DNA of 64,000 nt, taken from the NCBI RefSeq assembly GCF_900112315.1, contig NZ_FOLL01000017.1, positions 37,389-101,388 on the forward strand, given 5' to 3'. A program made the position numbers and the translations under genes. The notes beneath the pieces were generated by a model. The model did no database searches, was not told the origin of the DNA, and saw only the letters and a program-made list of their open reading frames with translations. How positions within the stretch are numbered: the stretch's first letter is position 1; every line of letters starts with the position of its first letter. The DNA is from Parapedobacter composti. Lineage in GTDB: Bacteria > Bacteroidota > Bacteroidia > Sphingobacteriales > Sphingobacteriaceae. This document shows, in pieces, positions 26,829 to 36,252 of the stretch.

Positions 26829-27278
26829 ATGAAAGTCAATTTCGTATTATCTGCAGCCTTACTGGTTTTGGGGCTGATAGGACTTTCGTCCTGTGAGGAC
26901 GAAGTCTCAAACGTGCCGACAGCCGAGGCGGTGAAAGACATCACTGGCAGCTGGAAAGTGGTCCAGCTTACAAGAAATGGCGAGGATTTGAGCGAGCGCC
27001 TTGACCTTTCGGGCTTCCGCATCGGATTTAATTCAGATGGAACCTACACATTGGCCAATCAACTGCCGTTTATTGCCGATGCTCCCGGTACGTATAAGCT
27101 CAGCGACCCGCAATATCCATTTGCACTGGTGTTGACGCCTGAGGGTGTTGAGGAAGACGTGGTGGCAAGGTTCCAATTTCCGATGGTTAAAGGCAAGCGG
27201 CAGTTAAGCCTATCCTTCAGCCTCGGATGCGAAAGCAATACGTATCAATTTAATTTTGAACGCGAAAACCAAAACTGA
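26829..27278 (+). CDS. DUF5004 lipoprotein (lipocalin-like)
   Basis: The protein is 149 residues from ATG 26829, chosen because it opens a lipoprotein signal peptide (MKVNFVLSAALLVLGLIG) with lipobox LSSC (C22). Longer frames overlap the SusD gene. The mature part begins ITGSWKVVQLTRNGEDLSER and continues with beta strands (GFRIGFNSDGTYTLANQLPF; APGTYKLSDPQYPFALVL), which is the DUF5004 lipocalin-like barrel found beside SusC/SusD pairs. It is probably a surface glycan-binding or scaffold protein in this locus. The stop overlaps the next start by 1 bp. Confidence 0.75.
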   Translation: MKVNFVLSAALLVLGLIGLSSCEDEVSNVPTAEAVKDITGSWKVVQLTRNGEDLSERLDLSGFRIGFNSDGTYTLANQLPFIADAPGTYKLSDPQYPFALVLTPEGVEEDVVARFQFPMVKGKRQLSLSFSLGCESNTYQFNFERENQN

Positions 27279-28267
27279 TGAAAAAGGCAACCCATACATT
27301 ATTATACATTTACCTGCTCGTTGGTCTTTTCGTTACTATGTTCCTGGTGCATTGCGGACTGACGGCCCTGACGGTGACTGTGCCCGAACAAGCGATGGTA
27401 AATGAACGCGTAACCTTTGTGATGCATAGCGGCGCAGAGCCCCGGATAGAGGAACCGGGAACCTATACTACCCAGTTGCTCGCCGGCATCATGGTTCCAA
27501 AAAGCTGGAATGCCCGGCAAAATGCGGTGCTAACGTTCACCAGTCCGAAGGGAAACGGCGTCATGCGTATGATACCGGACTCAGAAATAGAGCCGGTGTC
27601 GGGCCTGAGCTGGCATCAGGCAGCCAAAAATATGTTTGGAATCGGCCCGAATCTGGTGGACGATTTTGAGTGGATTGTATACCGGAGTACCCAATCTTAT
27701 ACGTTCCGCAACAATGAAGATATCAGTTTCGATGTGAATGTAGAATGTAACGTCGGAGCAGAAAACATGTTGGTCCGATTGGGCTTCTACGTCGGTTCTT
27801 CCATTGAAAACCTCCGTCCCGAAGATACGGATTATAAAAAGGTCGCGTTTTCACAAGTATTTGAAGTTACCGGCGGGGAGGGCGACGTGATTGACTTTGT
27901 TAATCCGCAGTTGGCCACGGTGCAACCTGTCAGGAGCCTGGACAACGATATCGTCACGTTGACATTTGATGCGGGCGTTACTCACACCGTACTGGATAAT
28001 CAAGAAGATATCTATTTAGCCATCCGATGCTTTGATGAAGAAGGGTTGCTTATTGACGAAGTTAACGAGCAGACCGATAAAACCCGGCTCAGGAGCATAG
28101 GTGGCAGAAAGTTTCTGCTGGATTTTTGGCCGAGGGGATTTTTCAATGTCGAAAGGGGCCAGCGGATCGCCCGTCTTGAATACTTCTATACCGATGCCAG
28201 CGGTACCTTACGCGTGGGATACGGTAAAACCGAAGAGCCTTTTAGATATACGTTTCGTTGTCAATGA
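27278..28267 (+). CDS. DUF4961-type exported protein
   Basis: The 329-residue protein has a hydrophobic N-terminus (LLYIYLLVGLFVTMFLVHCG) that may be a lipoprotein signal; the site LVHC at C26 is imperfect because of the His at -1. The mature part is all-beta: TVPEQAMVNERVTFVM, then GIMVPKSWNARQNAVLTFTS, and a C-terminal domain with AYFYTD-like strands (RIARLEYFYTDASGTL). This matches DUF4961, which typically follows DUF5004 in SusC/SusD loci. Ig-like binding domains are the likely content. Role: surface glycan capture or complex assembly. No catalytic motif is visible. Confidence 0.7.
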   Translation: MKKATHTLLYIYLLVGLFVTMFLVHCGLTALTVTVPEQAMVNERVTFVMHSGAEPRIEEPGTYTTQLLAGIMVPKSWNARQNAVLTFTSPKGNGVMRMIPDSEIEPVSGLSWHQAAKNMFGIGPNLVDDFEWIVYRSTQSYTFRNNEDISFDVNVECNVGAENMLVRLGFYVGSSIENLRPEDTDYKKVAFSQVFEVTGGEGDVIDFVNPQLATVQPVRSLDNDIVTLTFDAGVTHTVLDNQEDIYLAIRCFDEEGLLIDEVNEQTDKTRLRSIGGRKFLLDFWPRGFFNVERGQRIARLEYFYTDASGTLRVGYGKTEEPFRYTFRCQ

Positions 28268-28287
28268 GCGGGCTGTTTAGCAGTTGA

Positions 28288-31200
28288 ATGAAGTTACATA
28301 CTAACCAAATTAACTTGGAAATGTTGAGTCACTATATAAAAATCAGTGCAACCGGTTTACTCCTGCTACTCACGGCAAATCAAGTTGCGTACGCAGGAGT
28401 CGATAAGTCAGGTACCAGGTGCTGTGCGTTTAATCAAATGGGAGAAAGCAGGCCCATCAAAGTAGTTGATGAATATGGGAAACCGTTACCGGATGTAAAA
28501 ATCTATTCATTGCAGGAGGAATTCCTGGGCGAGACGGATGAGCGGGGTGAGATTGATATCGCTGTTGTGGGGCCGGATATGCGTATATTACTGAGGCATC
28601 CGGCTTACTATCCCAAAACGTTGGCGGTTAAAGCGATGACCACCGTAGCAATGGTTCCGAATTACCTGCAAGAACCTGCGACGGTTGACGTGCTGCACGA
28701 TAAACGTGACCGGAATTCGGTTATCGGGTCCGTCGCGGTTGTTTATAACAGTCAACTGAAATCGACACCTACCCCCTTGTATCTCAATGCATTGACCGGT
28801 AGGCTGCCCGGATTATACACGCAGGAAACCAGCGGATTTCGGTCGGCACGTACCGCTCCGATTACCGCAAATGACCTGGCGGGTTCGCTGCCCACAGACG
28901 CTACGAAATACAGCACCAGCCTTAGTGACAATTCGGAGGTGGCTTTTCAATTACGCGGACAAAATCCCGTGGTGCTAATTGACGGAGTTCAACGGGAAAT
29001 TTACTCGATTGATCCGGAAAGTATCGAATCGGTTACCGTTGCGAAGGATGCGTTATCGGCCATCCTCTTGGGGCAACGAAGCTCCAGGGGAGTGCTGCAG
29101 ATTACCACCAAAAAAGGCAAGCCGGGGCCTCCGCGTATTTCATTTACTGCGCAAACCGGTGTGCAGAATGCATTGAAACGGCCCGAGCCGTTGAGCGCTC
29201 ATCAATATGCCTACTTGTACAACGAGGCCTTATTAAATAGTGGGCGGCCGCCGGTGTATTCACAGGAAGACTTTGATGCGTTTAAAAGCGGGAATTCTCC
29301 GCTTTTTTATCCCAATGTGAATTGGTATGAGACCGTTTTAAATAAGAATAACCCCATAACCAAATATAACCTCGGGGTAAACGGTGGGACAGAGACCGCG
29401 CGCTACGCTTTGTCGTTAAGTTACCTGAACCAGGAGGGAATGTTCCAGTCGTCCGATCAGTTTAATTACGAAACCAACTTAAGGCAACAAAGGTACCTGA
29501 TCAATAGTTCCATCGATGTCGATGTGACGAGCGATCTCACCATCGGACTCCAGCTGTTCGGCCGGATTCAAGAGGGGCGGCAGCCCGGAGCTGGCGTAGG
29601 AAGCATACTCAATGCCTTACATGCTACACCGAATAACGCCTATCCAATTTTTAACGACGATGGCAGTTACGGCGGTTCGTCCGAATATACCACTAACCTG
29701 TATCAACAGGTTACCGGCTCGGGATATCGCTTGGATAATACCCGCGACGTGTTGGCAAACCTCGATTTCAATTACCGGTTTGACTGGTGGCTGCCTGGAT
29801 TATATGCCAAAGGTAAATTCAACGTTTCATCGACTTCGTCCAGCTTAATTGACCGGAGCCGCCAGCAACCGGTGTACGACGTCCGTTACAATGAACAGGG
29901 AGAACTCATATACGTACGGTACGGCAATATAGCGGACCAGCCCAACTCGTTTGCTACGACATCTACCGCAAATTTCATCTATTACCAGGGAAGCCTCGGA
30001 TACGATACCCATATTAACGACGATCACCTGATAGGAGCGCGGATTTTCATGGATCAACAGACGGCAAATTACCAGTTTGATTTACCTGCCATCCACACCA
30101 ACGTGGCAGCCACCGCAAATTACGCCTACCGGAAGAAGTATTTTGCCGAGTTCGCAGCCAATTACTCCGGCTTTAACCGCTTCCAACCGGGGAGGAAATT
30201 CGGACTGTTCTACGCCGTAGGCCTGGCATGGGATGCGGCCCAGGAAGCTTTCTTGGCCGACCAATCCGATTGGTTGACGGAATTGAAATTGCGGGCCACC
30301 TATGGTAAAACCGGCAACACGAATGAAGGCGCGTTGGGTTATTACAGCTGGCGGCCTTCCTTCGGTCAAGACGGTGTCAATGGATATAACGTGGGTTCGG
30401 AATATTCGTTCGTAAGCAGTTTGGTGGAGAAAGGTCTGGCGAATGTCGATGCGACTTGGGAAAAAGGACATAAGTTCAATGTGGGATTGGATGTGTCGCT
30501 GTGGAATTCTCTTAGCCTATCTGCGGAATATTACCGGGATACCTATTACGATCTGTTGCAGCAACGTGGATCCACTATTGAACTGATTGGAATTGGCTAT
30601 CCAAACGAAAACATCGGCAAGAACCGGTATGAAGGACAGGAACTTGCGATCACCTACCAGAACCGGGTGGGCGGCTTCCATTATTTTATTGCAGCCAATG
30701 CCTCGCGGATGCGCACCGAAGTGCTATACATGAACGAAGTTTTCCAGAAGTATCCTTGGAACCGCCGTACCGGAATGCCGGTCGGACAGACGTTTGGTTA
30801 TCTAGCCGACGGATTGATAAAAAATCAGGCGGAAGCCGACGCTGCCCCGCTTCTCGGTGGAAATCAAGTGCATCCCGGAGATGTCAAATTGGTTGACCTG
30901 AATAACGATGGCATCATCAATATCTACGACCAAACGGCTATCGGCAATACGAAACCTTTATTGTATTTCGGAACTACCATCGGGTTCAATTTCAAAGGAG
31001 TTGATCTTGCCGTCCTGCTACAGGGAGTTGCCAACCGTACATACCAGCAAACGGATTATTCCTTCGGTAGCAGCGGGGAACGCCAAGGATACACCTACCT
31101 GCTTGGCCGGTGGACGCCGGAGACCGCCGAAACGGCGACGTATCCGCGCCTGACCATCGGTGCAGATCCGACCAACACGCCGTATCTCAACACGTCAAGC

Positions 31201-31428
31201 TATTGGACACGGTCAGGCGAATACCTGCGGATACGAAATGTCGACCTGGGCTATACGTTCCCGTTCTCCTTGAGTCGGAAAATCAGGGTCTCCGCCTTCC
31301 GTATTTTTGCCAATGCGCAGAACCTGTTTACCCTTACACCGTATGATAGGCTGGACCCCGAGATCAATGGCGATACCGCGTATCCCATTCAGCGTGTGAT
31401 CAGTTTTGGGGTGAATGTCAAATTATAA
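28288..31428 (+). CDS. SusC/RagA-family TonB-dependent transporter (first copy)
   Basis: The 1046-residue outer-membrane protein has a signal peptide (YIKISATGLLLLLTANQVAY with AYAG), an N-terminal carboxypeptidase-like regulatory domain (PIKVVDEYGKPLPDVKIYSL), a plug domain whose usual PLYVVDG motif is PVVLIDGVQREIYSIDPESI, with VTVAKDALSAILLG, and a ~750-residue beta-barrel ending ISFGVNVKL. The last residues fit a C-terminal beta strand with a hydrophobic end. It imports oligosaccharides with TonB/ExbBD energy. The plug contains an extra segment (ETSGFRSARTAPITANDLAG) that makes it divergent from the second SusC. A SusD gene follows 20 bp later, the normal C-then-D order. Confidence 0.93.
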   Translation: MKLHTNQINLEMLSHYIKISATGLLLLLTANQVAYAGVDKSGTRCCAFNQMGESRPIKVVDEYGKPLPDVKIYSLQEEFLGETDERGEIDIAVVGPDMRILLRHPAYYPKTLAVKAMTTVAMVPNYLQEPATVDVLHDKRDRNSVIGSVAVVYNSQLKSTPTPLYLNALTGRLPGLYTQETSGFRSARTAPITANDLAGSLPTDATKYSTSLSDNSEVAFQLRGQNPVVLIDGVQREIYSIDPESIESVTVAKDALSAILLGQRSSRGVLQITTKKGKPGPPRISFTAQTGVQNALKRPEPLSAHQYAYLYNEALLNSGRPPVYSQEDFDAFKSGNSPLFYPNVNWYETVLNKNNPITKYNLGVNGGTETARYALSLSYLNQEGMFQSSDQFNYETNLRQQRYLINSSIDVDVTSDLTIGLQLFGRIQEGRQPGAGVGSILNALHATPNNAYPIFNDDGSYGGSSEYTTNLYQQVTGSGYRLDNTRDVLANLDFNYRFDWWLPGLYAKGKFNVSSTSSSLIDRSRQQPVYDVRYNEQGELIYVRYGNIADQPNSFATTSTANFIYYQGSLGYDTHINDDHLIGARIFMDQQTANYQFDLPAIHTNVAATANYAYRKKYFAEFAANYSGFNRFQPGRKFGLFYAVGLAWDAAQEAFLADQSDWLTELKLRATYGKTGNTNEGALGYYSWRPSFGQDGVNGYNVGSEYSFVSSLVEKGLANVDATWEKGHKFNVGLDVSLWNSLSLSAEYYRDTYYDLLQQRGSTIELIGIGYPNENIGKNRYEGQELAITYQNRVGGFHYFIAANASRMRTEVLYMNEVFQKYPWNRRTGMPVGQTFGYLADGLIKNQAEADAAPLLGGNQVHPGDVKLVDLNNDGIINIYDQTAIGNTKPLLYFGTTIGFNFKGVDLAVLLQGVANRTYQQTDYSFGSSGERQGYTYLLGRWTPETAETATYPRLTIGADPTNTPYLNTSSYWTRSGEYLRIRNVDLGYTFPFSLSRKIRVSAFRIFANAQNLFTLTPYDRLDPEINGDTAYPIQRVISFGVNVKL

Positions 31429-31448
31429 ACCTGAAATCAGTTAAAGAT

Positions 31449-33131
31449 ATGAACTACATGCATCTAAAATGGTTTATTTTCGTCGGACTCGCAGTCGCTG
31501 TCTTTGCCTGTAGTAGCGACCTCGAGGTTGAGCCTATCGAATTACAAACCTTGTACCAGGTATTTGATGAAAACGACTCGGCAGGCGTCGAGGCTAACCG
31601 GTTTTTATTGGACTGCTACCGCTTCCTGCCTGAGACGGGGAACCGCGTAGGGGGAGATTTTTTGGATGCCGCTACGGATGATGCGGTATCTTCAAACCCG
31701 ACCAACACTTCCGTACAGCAATTGGCAATGGGAGCGTATGCGTCCGACAATTATCAAGATAACCGGTGGGCTTCCTGCTACCAAGGAATCCGTCGCGCAA
31801 GCATTTTTATTGCGAATATCGATCGAGTACCCTTGAAGGGGAAGCTGGCCAACGGAACTTCATTTAATCGGGTATGGAAAGCGGAAGCCCGGTTTCTGAG
31901 GGCGTTATTTTACTTTGAACTGGTCAAGCGCCACGGTGGAGTACCTTTGCTCGGTAATAAAGTATATCAACTGACTGATAATATCGAACTGCCCCGTCAG
32001 GATTTTCGGGAGTGCGTAGCGTTTATCGTCAGTGAATGTGACGCCATTAAAGACAGCTTGCGGACCGATCCGTTTAACCTTGCTTTCTACGAAAGACCAA
32101 CCAAGGCGGCCGCGTTAGCGCTCAAAGCACGGGTGCTGTTATACGCGGCCAGCCCGTTGTTCAACGGGGAGAATATCGATCCGCAAAACTCCCTTACGGG
32201 ATATACAGACTTTTCTGCCAACCGGTGGGAAGTGGCAGAAAATGCGGCGCGCGACATCTTGGAACTGAATCTGTTTGCACTCGAACCGGAGTTCAAGGAC
32301 GTATTCATAACCCGGAATCGCGAGCGTATATTTTCGAAACAAGGCGGAAATAACACCAGCGTAGAGAACAATAATGGGCCTGTGGGGTATTCCTCCGGAG
32401 TCAATAACGGTCGGACAAGCCCTACGCAGGAGCTGGTAAACGCGTTTGGTATGGCCAACGGGCTGCCCATAGACGATCCGAATTCCGGATATAACGAAAA
32501 TGATCCCTATGTAAACCGGGATAAGCGCTTTTATGCCACCATCTTCTATAACGGTGCCCCGTGGCTAAGCCGTCCGGTGGAAACCTTTGAAGGGGGTGCC
32601 GATAAGCCGGGGGGGACGAAGCAGCAGACGAAAACCGGTTATTACCTGCGGAAATTTATGGGAAATTTTGAATCGGCCGTCAATTATAGCAACGTAAACC
32701 ACGATCATATTCTCTTTCGTTATGCGGAAGTGCTGCTGAATTTTGCTGAAGCACGCAATGAACGGTTGGCCGCGCCCGACCACGAGGTATATAGCGCGGT
32801 GGAGCAAATCCGGCAACGCGCCGGACTGGTGCCCTTCCAGCTTCAGGCCGGCCTCAGCCAATCGCAGATGCGTGAAATTATCCGGAACGAACGCCGCAAG
32901 GAACTCGCTTTTGAGGAGCATCGGTTTTATGACGTAAGAAGATGGAAAATTGCTGAACAGGAGTTTAACAAAGAATTGTCCGGGATGACCATCTATCAGA
33001 CCGGCACCGGAGTCATTCGGCAACCCATTCCGGTATTGAAAATGAATTTCGACGAACGGATGTATTTGGCGCCGATTCCGTTTAGTGAGGTCATCAAAAA
33101 TCCACAAATGATACAAAATCCGGGTTGGTAA
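31449..33131 (+). CDS. SusD/RagB-family glycan-binding lipoprotein (second copy)
   Basis: The 560-residue lipoprotein has lipobox VFAC (C21) followed by SSDLEVEPIELQTL. The SusD fold is shown by RVWKAEARFLRALFYFELVK with HGGVPLLGN, KAAALALKARVLLYAASPLF and the C-terminal SQMREIIRNERRKELAFEEH, YDVRRWKIAEQEF and IQNPGW. It is the outer-face binding lid of a SusC transporter. It follows the SusC at 28.3 kb and precedes the SusC at 33.2 kb, so its partner could be either; the gap on each side is about 20-30 bp. The C-terminal region is strongly similar to the first SusD, showing duplication within the locus. Confidence 0.94.
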   Translation: MNYMHLKWFIFVGLAVAVFACSSDLEVEPIELQTLYQVFDENDSAGVEANRFLLDCYRFLPETGNRVGGDFLDAATDDAVSSNPTNTSVQQLAMGAYASDNYQDNRWASCYQGIRRASIFIANIDRVPLKGKLANGTSFNRVWKAEARFLRALFYFELVKRHGGVPLLGNKVYQLTDNIELPRQDFRECVAFIVSECDAIKDSLRTDPFNLAFYERPTKAAALALKARVLLYAASPLFNGENIDPQNSLTGYTDFSANRWEVAENAARDILELNLFALEPEFKDVFITRNRERIFSKQGGNNTSVENNNGPVGYSSGVNNGRTSPTQELVNAFGMANGLPIDDPNSGYNENDPYVNRDKRFYATIFYNGAPWLSRPVETFEGGADKPGGTKQQTKTGYYLRKFMGNFESAVNYSNVNHDHILFRYAEVLLNFAEARNERLAAPDHEVYSAVEQIRQRAGLVPFQLQAGLSQSQMREIIRNERRKELAFEEHRFYDVRRWKIAEQEFNKELSGMTIYQTGTGVIRQPIPVLKMNFDERMYLAPIPFSEVIKNPQMIQNPGW

Positions 33132-33161
33132 TCAAATCGTTAACTTCTATTGGAAATAAGT

Positions 33162-36100
33162 ATGAAAAGGGGCATATATTTTTTACTGGTCATGGTGGCA
33201 ACGCCCGTTATACTCGTTGCACAGACCGTAGTCTCCGGTATTGTAAAAAATACCGAGGGGCCGTTGTCCGGGGTGACCATCTCGGAGAAAGGCGGCAGCA
33301 ATGCAGCCCAGTCTGATCAAGACGGCCGGTTCCGTATCTTGTTGAGTAAAGGCAGGAGCGTATTGGTGTTCAGCAGCGTGGGGTATATCACACAGGAACG
33401 GTCGGTTACCGGTGAAAAGGAATTGGAGGTGATCCTGCAGTCGAACGTCCAAGATATCAATGAGGTGGTGGTGGTTGGCTACGGAACGACTAAGAAGTTG
33501 ACCAGCACCGGCGCGATTAGTTCAATCAAGGGAGCGGATATACGGCATATTCCCACGGCTAATGTGCAAAATACCCTTGCAGGTAGGTTGCCTGGGTTCG
33601 TGTCGGTACAGCGATCGGGACAGCCCGGCAGGGATGCTTCTGATTTTTATATCCGTGGCGTAAGCTCGCTTAATCCGGACGGAAACCAGCCCCTGATTAT
33701 CGTAGATGATATTGAATATACATATGAGCAACTGTCACAAATCAATGTAAACGAGATCGAGAGCATCTCGATCCTGAAAGACGCGTCGACCACCGCAGTG
33801 TTTGGCATTAAAGGCGCAAACGGGGTGTTGGTAGTAAAAACCCGTCGTGGAGAATCCGGCAAACCAAAAATCAATGTTCGGTTGGAAACCGGAGCACAAA
33901 GTCCGGTAACCCGCTTGAAATTCCTGAATGCCTACGAAAGCGCGCTGCTTTGGAACGAAGCAATCGCCAATACCGAAGGAGATAATACCAACCAGCCGTT
34001 CAGCCCCGAAGCGCTGGAACATTTCCGGCTGGGTGATGCTCCGTATGCTTATCCCGATGTAAATTGGTACGAGCGGATATTCAAACCGGTGAGTTTCCAA
34101 CGGAACAGCAACGTGGATGTAACCGGGGGCAGCGAGAGTATCAAGTACTTTATCTCCGGCGGCGCATTCTCCCAGGATGGCAATCTCTATAATTTCGAAG
34201 ATCACGGAGACCAGGTCAATAATAATTACTATTACCGGCGGTTCAATCTGCGATCCAACCTCGACGTCCAAGCAACCCAAAGCCTGCAATTGCGCCTGGA
34301 TTTCCGGGCAAACTTTAATCGGATAAACGCGCCTAGGGCAGGCAACATTGTAGGTGAAGTGTTTAACTTCAATAAAATCCGTCCGTGGTCGGCCCCATTT
34401 CTTAACCCCGACGGGTCTTATGCCTATGCCAACGATACGCAGGATTTGTTGCCGACCATCAATGCCCGGTTGGCAACAGCTGGATACCGGCTGGACCGGC
34501 GAAACGACCTGAATATCCTATTCGGTGGAACGCAGGACTTAGCGGCCATCACAAAGGGACTTTCCTTTTCAGCCCGTGTTGCCTATGCGAGTGTTGAATC
34601 TAATGGACGTGAGCAGGCAAGGGATAATTTGCCGGTATATCAGTATTTCCCCGAAACGGATTCATACCAGCTTAAAGGTGGTGCGCCATACGTTTTGAGC
34701 CCCTATACACTCCGTGCTTACCAGGGTGATTACAATAGCCGGGTAAATGTACAGGCCAACTTTAATTATGTCAGGTCGTTCGGCGAACATCAAATCAACA
34801 CGCTATTGCTTTATAACCGGGAGTCCTATAATACCAAAGGCGACAAACAATCCAATTGGATTCCACAGAACTTCCAGGGATTTACCTTCCGGACCGGCTA
34901 TAACTACAACGAAAAGTACCTTGTGGATATCACGGCGGCCTACAATGGATCCGACCGCTTTCAGGCCGATAAGCGGTACGGGCTTTTCCCCGCCATATCG
35001 GTAGGGTATAACGTGGCGAAAGAATCGTTCATCAGGAACAGGTTCGATTTCATCGACTTGCTTAAGCTCCGTGCTTCTTATGGGGTGGTGGGTTCTGATA
35101 AAGTGGCGGGCGATCGCTATCTATACCAGCAGGTTTACAACACAGGCGGCAGTTATTCGTTCGGAGAGACCCATCAGAGTGTCGGTACAATTTACGAGGG
35201 CAACCTCGGCAACAGCAACGTGACCTGGGAAAAGCAAAATTCATTTGATGTCGGACTGGACTTGAGTATCCTCAAGAATAGGTTTTCGCTGATGGTTGAT
35301 TATTTCCACAATATTCGATATGACCAATTGGTCACTTCCCAGTCGCTGCCACTCAACATCGGAGTAGGAGTGTCGCCCACCAATATCGCGCGCGTAAGGA
35401 ACCGAGGGGTGGAGTTCGAGCTGAACTACAACGATCACATCGGCGCGTTCAATTACAACGTAAAAGGTGTGCTAACTTATTTTAAAAATAAGGTGCTCTT
35501 TCAGGATGAACCTACACCCGCTTTTCCGTGGCTACGATTAACGGGGCATCAGGTAAACCAGCCCATGGGGTATCTGTTCGACGGTTTTTATACCGAGGAG
35601 AACATCGCCGAAAGTGCAAAACCTGCAGGTGGCTACGAAGTGCGCCCGGGCGATCTGCGCTATAAAGACTTGAACGATGACGGCGTGATCGATGATTTCG
35701 ACCGGACTGCAATCGGCAGACCGGATATACCAAACACCAGTTTTGGCCTGACATTGGGAGGAAGTTATAAAGGATTTAGTTTCAATGTGCTGCTGCAAGG
35801 GACCACGGGATATAGCTTCAGTGTGCAGGGAAGCGGCATTGAGCCGTTTCAGAGTCAGTTTCAACCCATCCATCAGCAACGGTGGACTCCTGAAACCGCT
35901 TCGACTGCCCGGTTCCCCCGGTTGACAACAAACCCGACGACCATCAACAGCCCGTCGTCCTATCTGTCTGATTTTTGGTTGATTGATGCTACCTACCTCC
36001 GGTTGAAAACCGTTGAACTGGGCTACCAACTGCCCGATCGCTGGCTGCCGTTCAAGATGAACAACGCACGGGTTTACTTGAGTGGCTATAACTTGCTGAC

Positions 36101-36212
36101 GTGGACGAACTATTCGCTCTATCAGCAGGATCCGGAAGTCACTTCGAATACAGCCGGAGATGCCTATCAAAATCAACGGGTAATCAATTTAGGTATTCAA
36201 ATCGGGCTCTGA
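33162..36212 (+). CDS. SusC/RagA-family TonB-dependent transporter (second copy)
   Basis: The protein is 1016 residues from ATG 33162 (a TTG at 33150 is in frame but lacks signal-peptide quality). Order: signal peptide MKRGIYFLLVMVATPVILVA, carboxypeptidase-like domain (VSGIVKNTEGPLSGVTISEK), TonB box region VNEVVVVGYG-type (DINEVVVVGYGTTKK), plug with FYIRGVSSLNPDGNQPLIIV and ESISILKDASTTAVFG, and a barrel ending RVINLGIQIGL. It is a standard SusC. No SusD follows; the next gene encodes a non-SusD lipoprotein. It may use the SusD just upstream or the multi-domain lipoprotein just downstream as its surface partner. Confidence 0.94.
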   Translation: MKRGIYFLLVMVATPVILVAQTVVSGIVKNTEGPLSGVTISEKGGSNAAQSDQDGRFRILLSKGRSVLVFSSVGYITQERSVTGEKELEVILQSNVQDINEVVVVGYGTTKKLTSTGAISSIKGADIRHIPTANVQNTLAGRLPGFVSVQRSGQPGRDASDFYIRGVSSLNPDGNQPLIIVDDIEYTYEQLSQINVNEIESISILKDASTTAVFGIKGANGVLVVKTRRGESGKPKINVRLETGAQSPVTRLKFLNAYESALLWNEAIANTEGDNTNQPFSPEALEHFRLGDAPYAYPDVNWYERIFKPVSFQRNSNVDVTGGSESIKYFISGGAFSQDGNLYNFEDHGDQVNNNYYYRRFNLRSNLDVQATQSLQLRLDFRANFNRINAPRAGNIVGEVFNFNKIRPWSAPFLNPDGSYAYANDTQDLLPTINARLATAGYRLDRRNDLNILFGGTQDLAAITKGLSFSARVAYASVESNGREQARDNLPVYQYFPETDSYQLKGGAPYVLSPYTLRAYQGDYNSRVNVQANFNYVRSFGEHQINTLLLYNRESYNTKGDKQSNWIPQNFQGFTFRTGYNYNEKYLVDITAAYNGSDRFQADKRYGLFPAISVGYNVAKESFIRNRFDFIDLLKLRASYGVVGSDKVAGDRYLYQQVYNTGGSYSFGETHQSVGTIYEGNLGNSNVTWEKQNSFDVGLDLSILKNRFSLMVDYFHNIRYDQLVTSQSLPLNIGVGVSPTNIARVRNRGVEFELNYNDHIGAFNYNVKGVLTYFKNKVLFQDEPTPAFPWLRLTGHQVNQPMGYLFDGFYTEENIAESAKPAGGYEVRPGDLRYKDLNDDGVIDDFDRTAIGRPDIPNTSFGLTLGGSYKGFSFNVLLQGTTGYSFSVQGSGIEPFQSQFQPIHQQRWTPETASTARFPRLTTNPTTINSPSSYLSDFWLIDATYLRLKTVELGYQLPDRWLPFKMNNARVYLSGYNLLTWTNYSLYQQDPEVTSNTAGDAYQNQRVINLGIQIGL

Positions 36213-36252
36213 TGATAGCGTGAAATATACTGACCAAATTAAACTAAAAGCC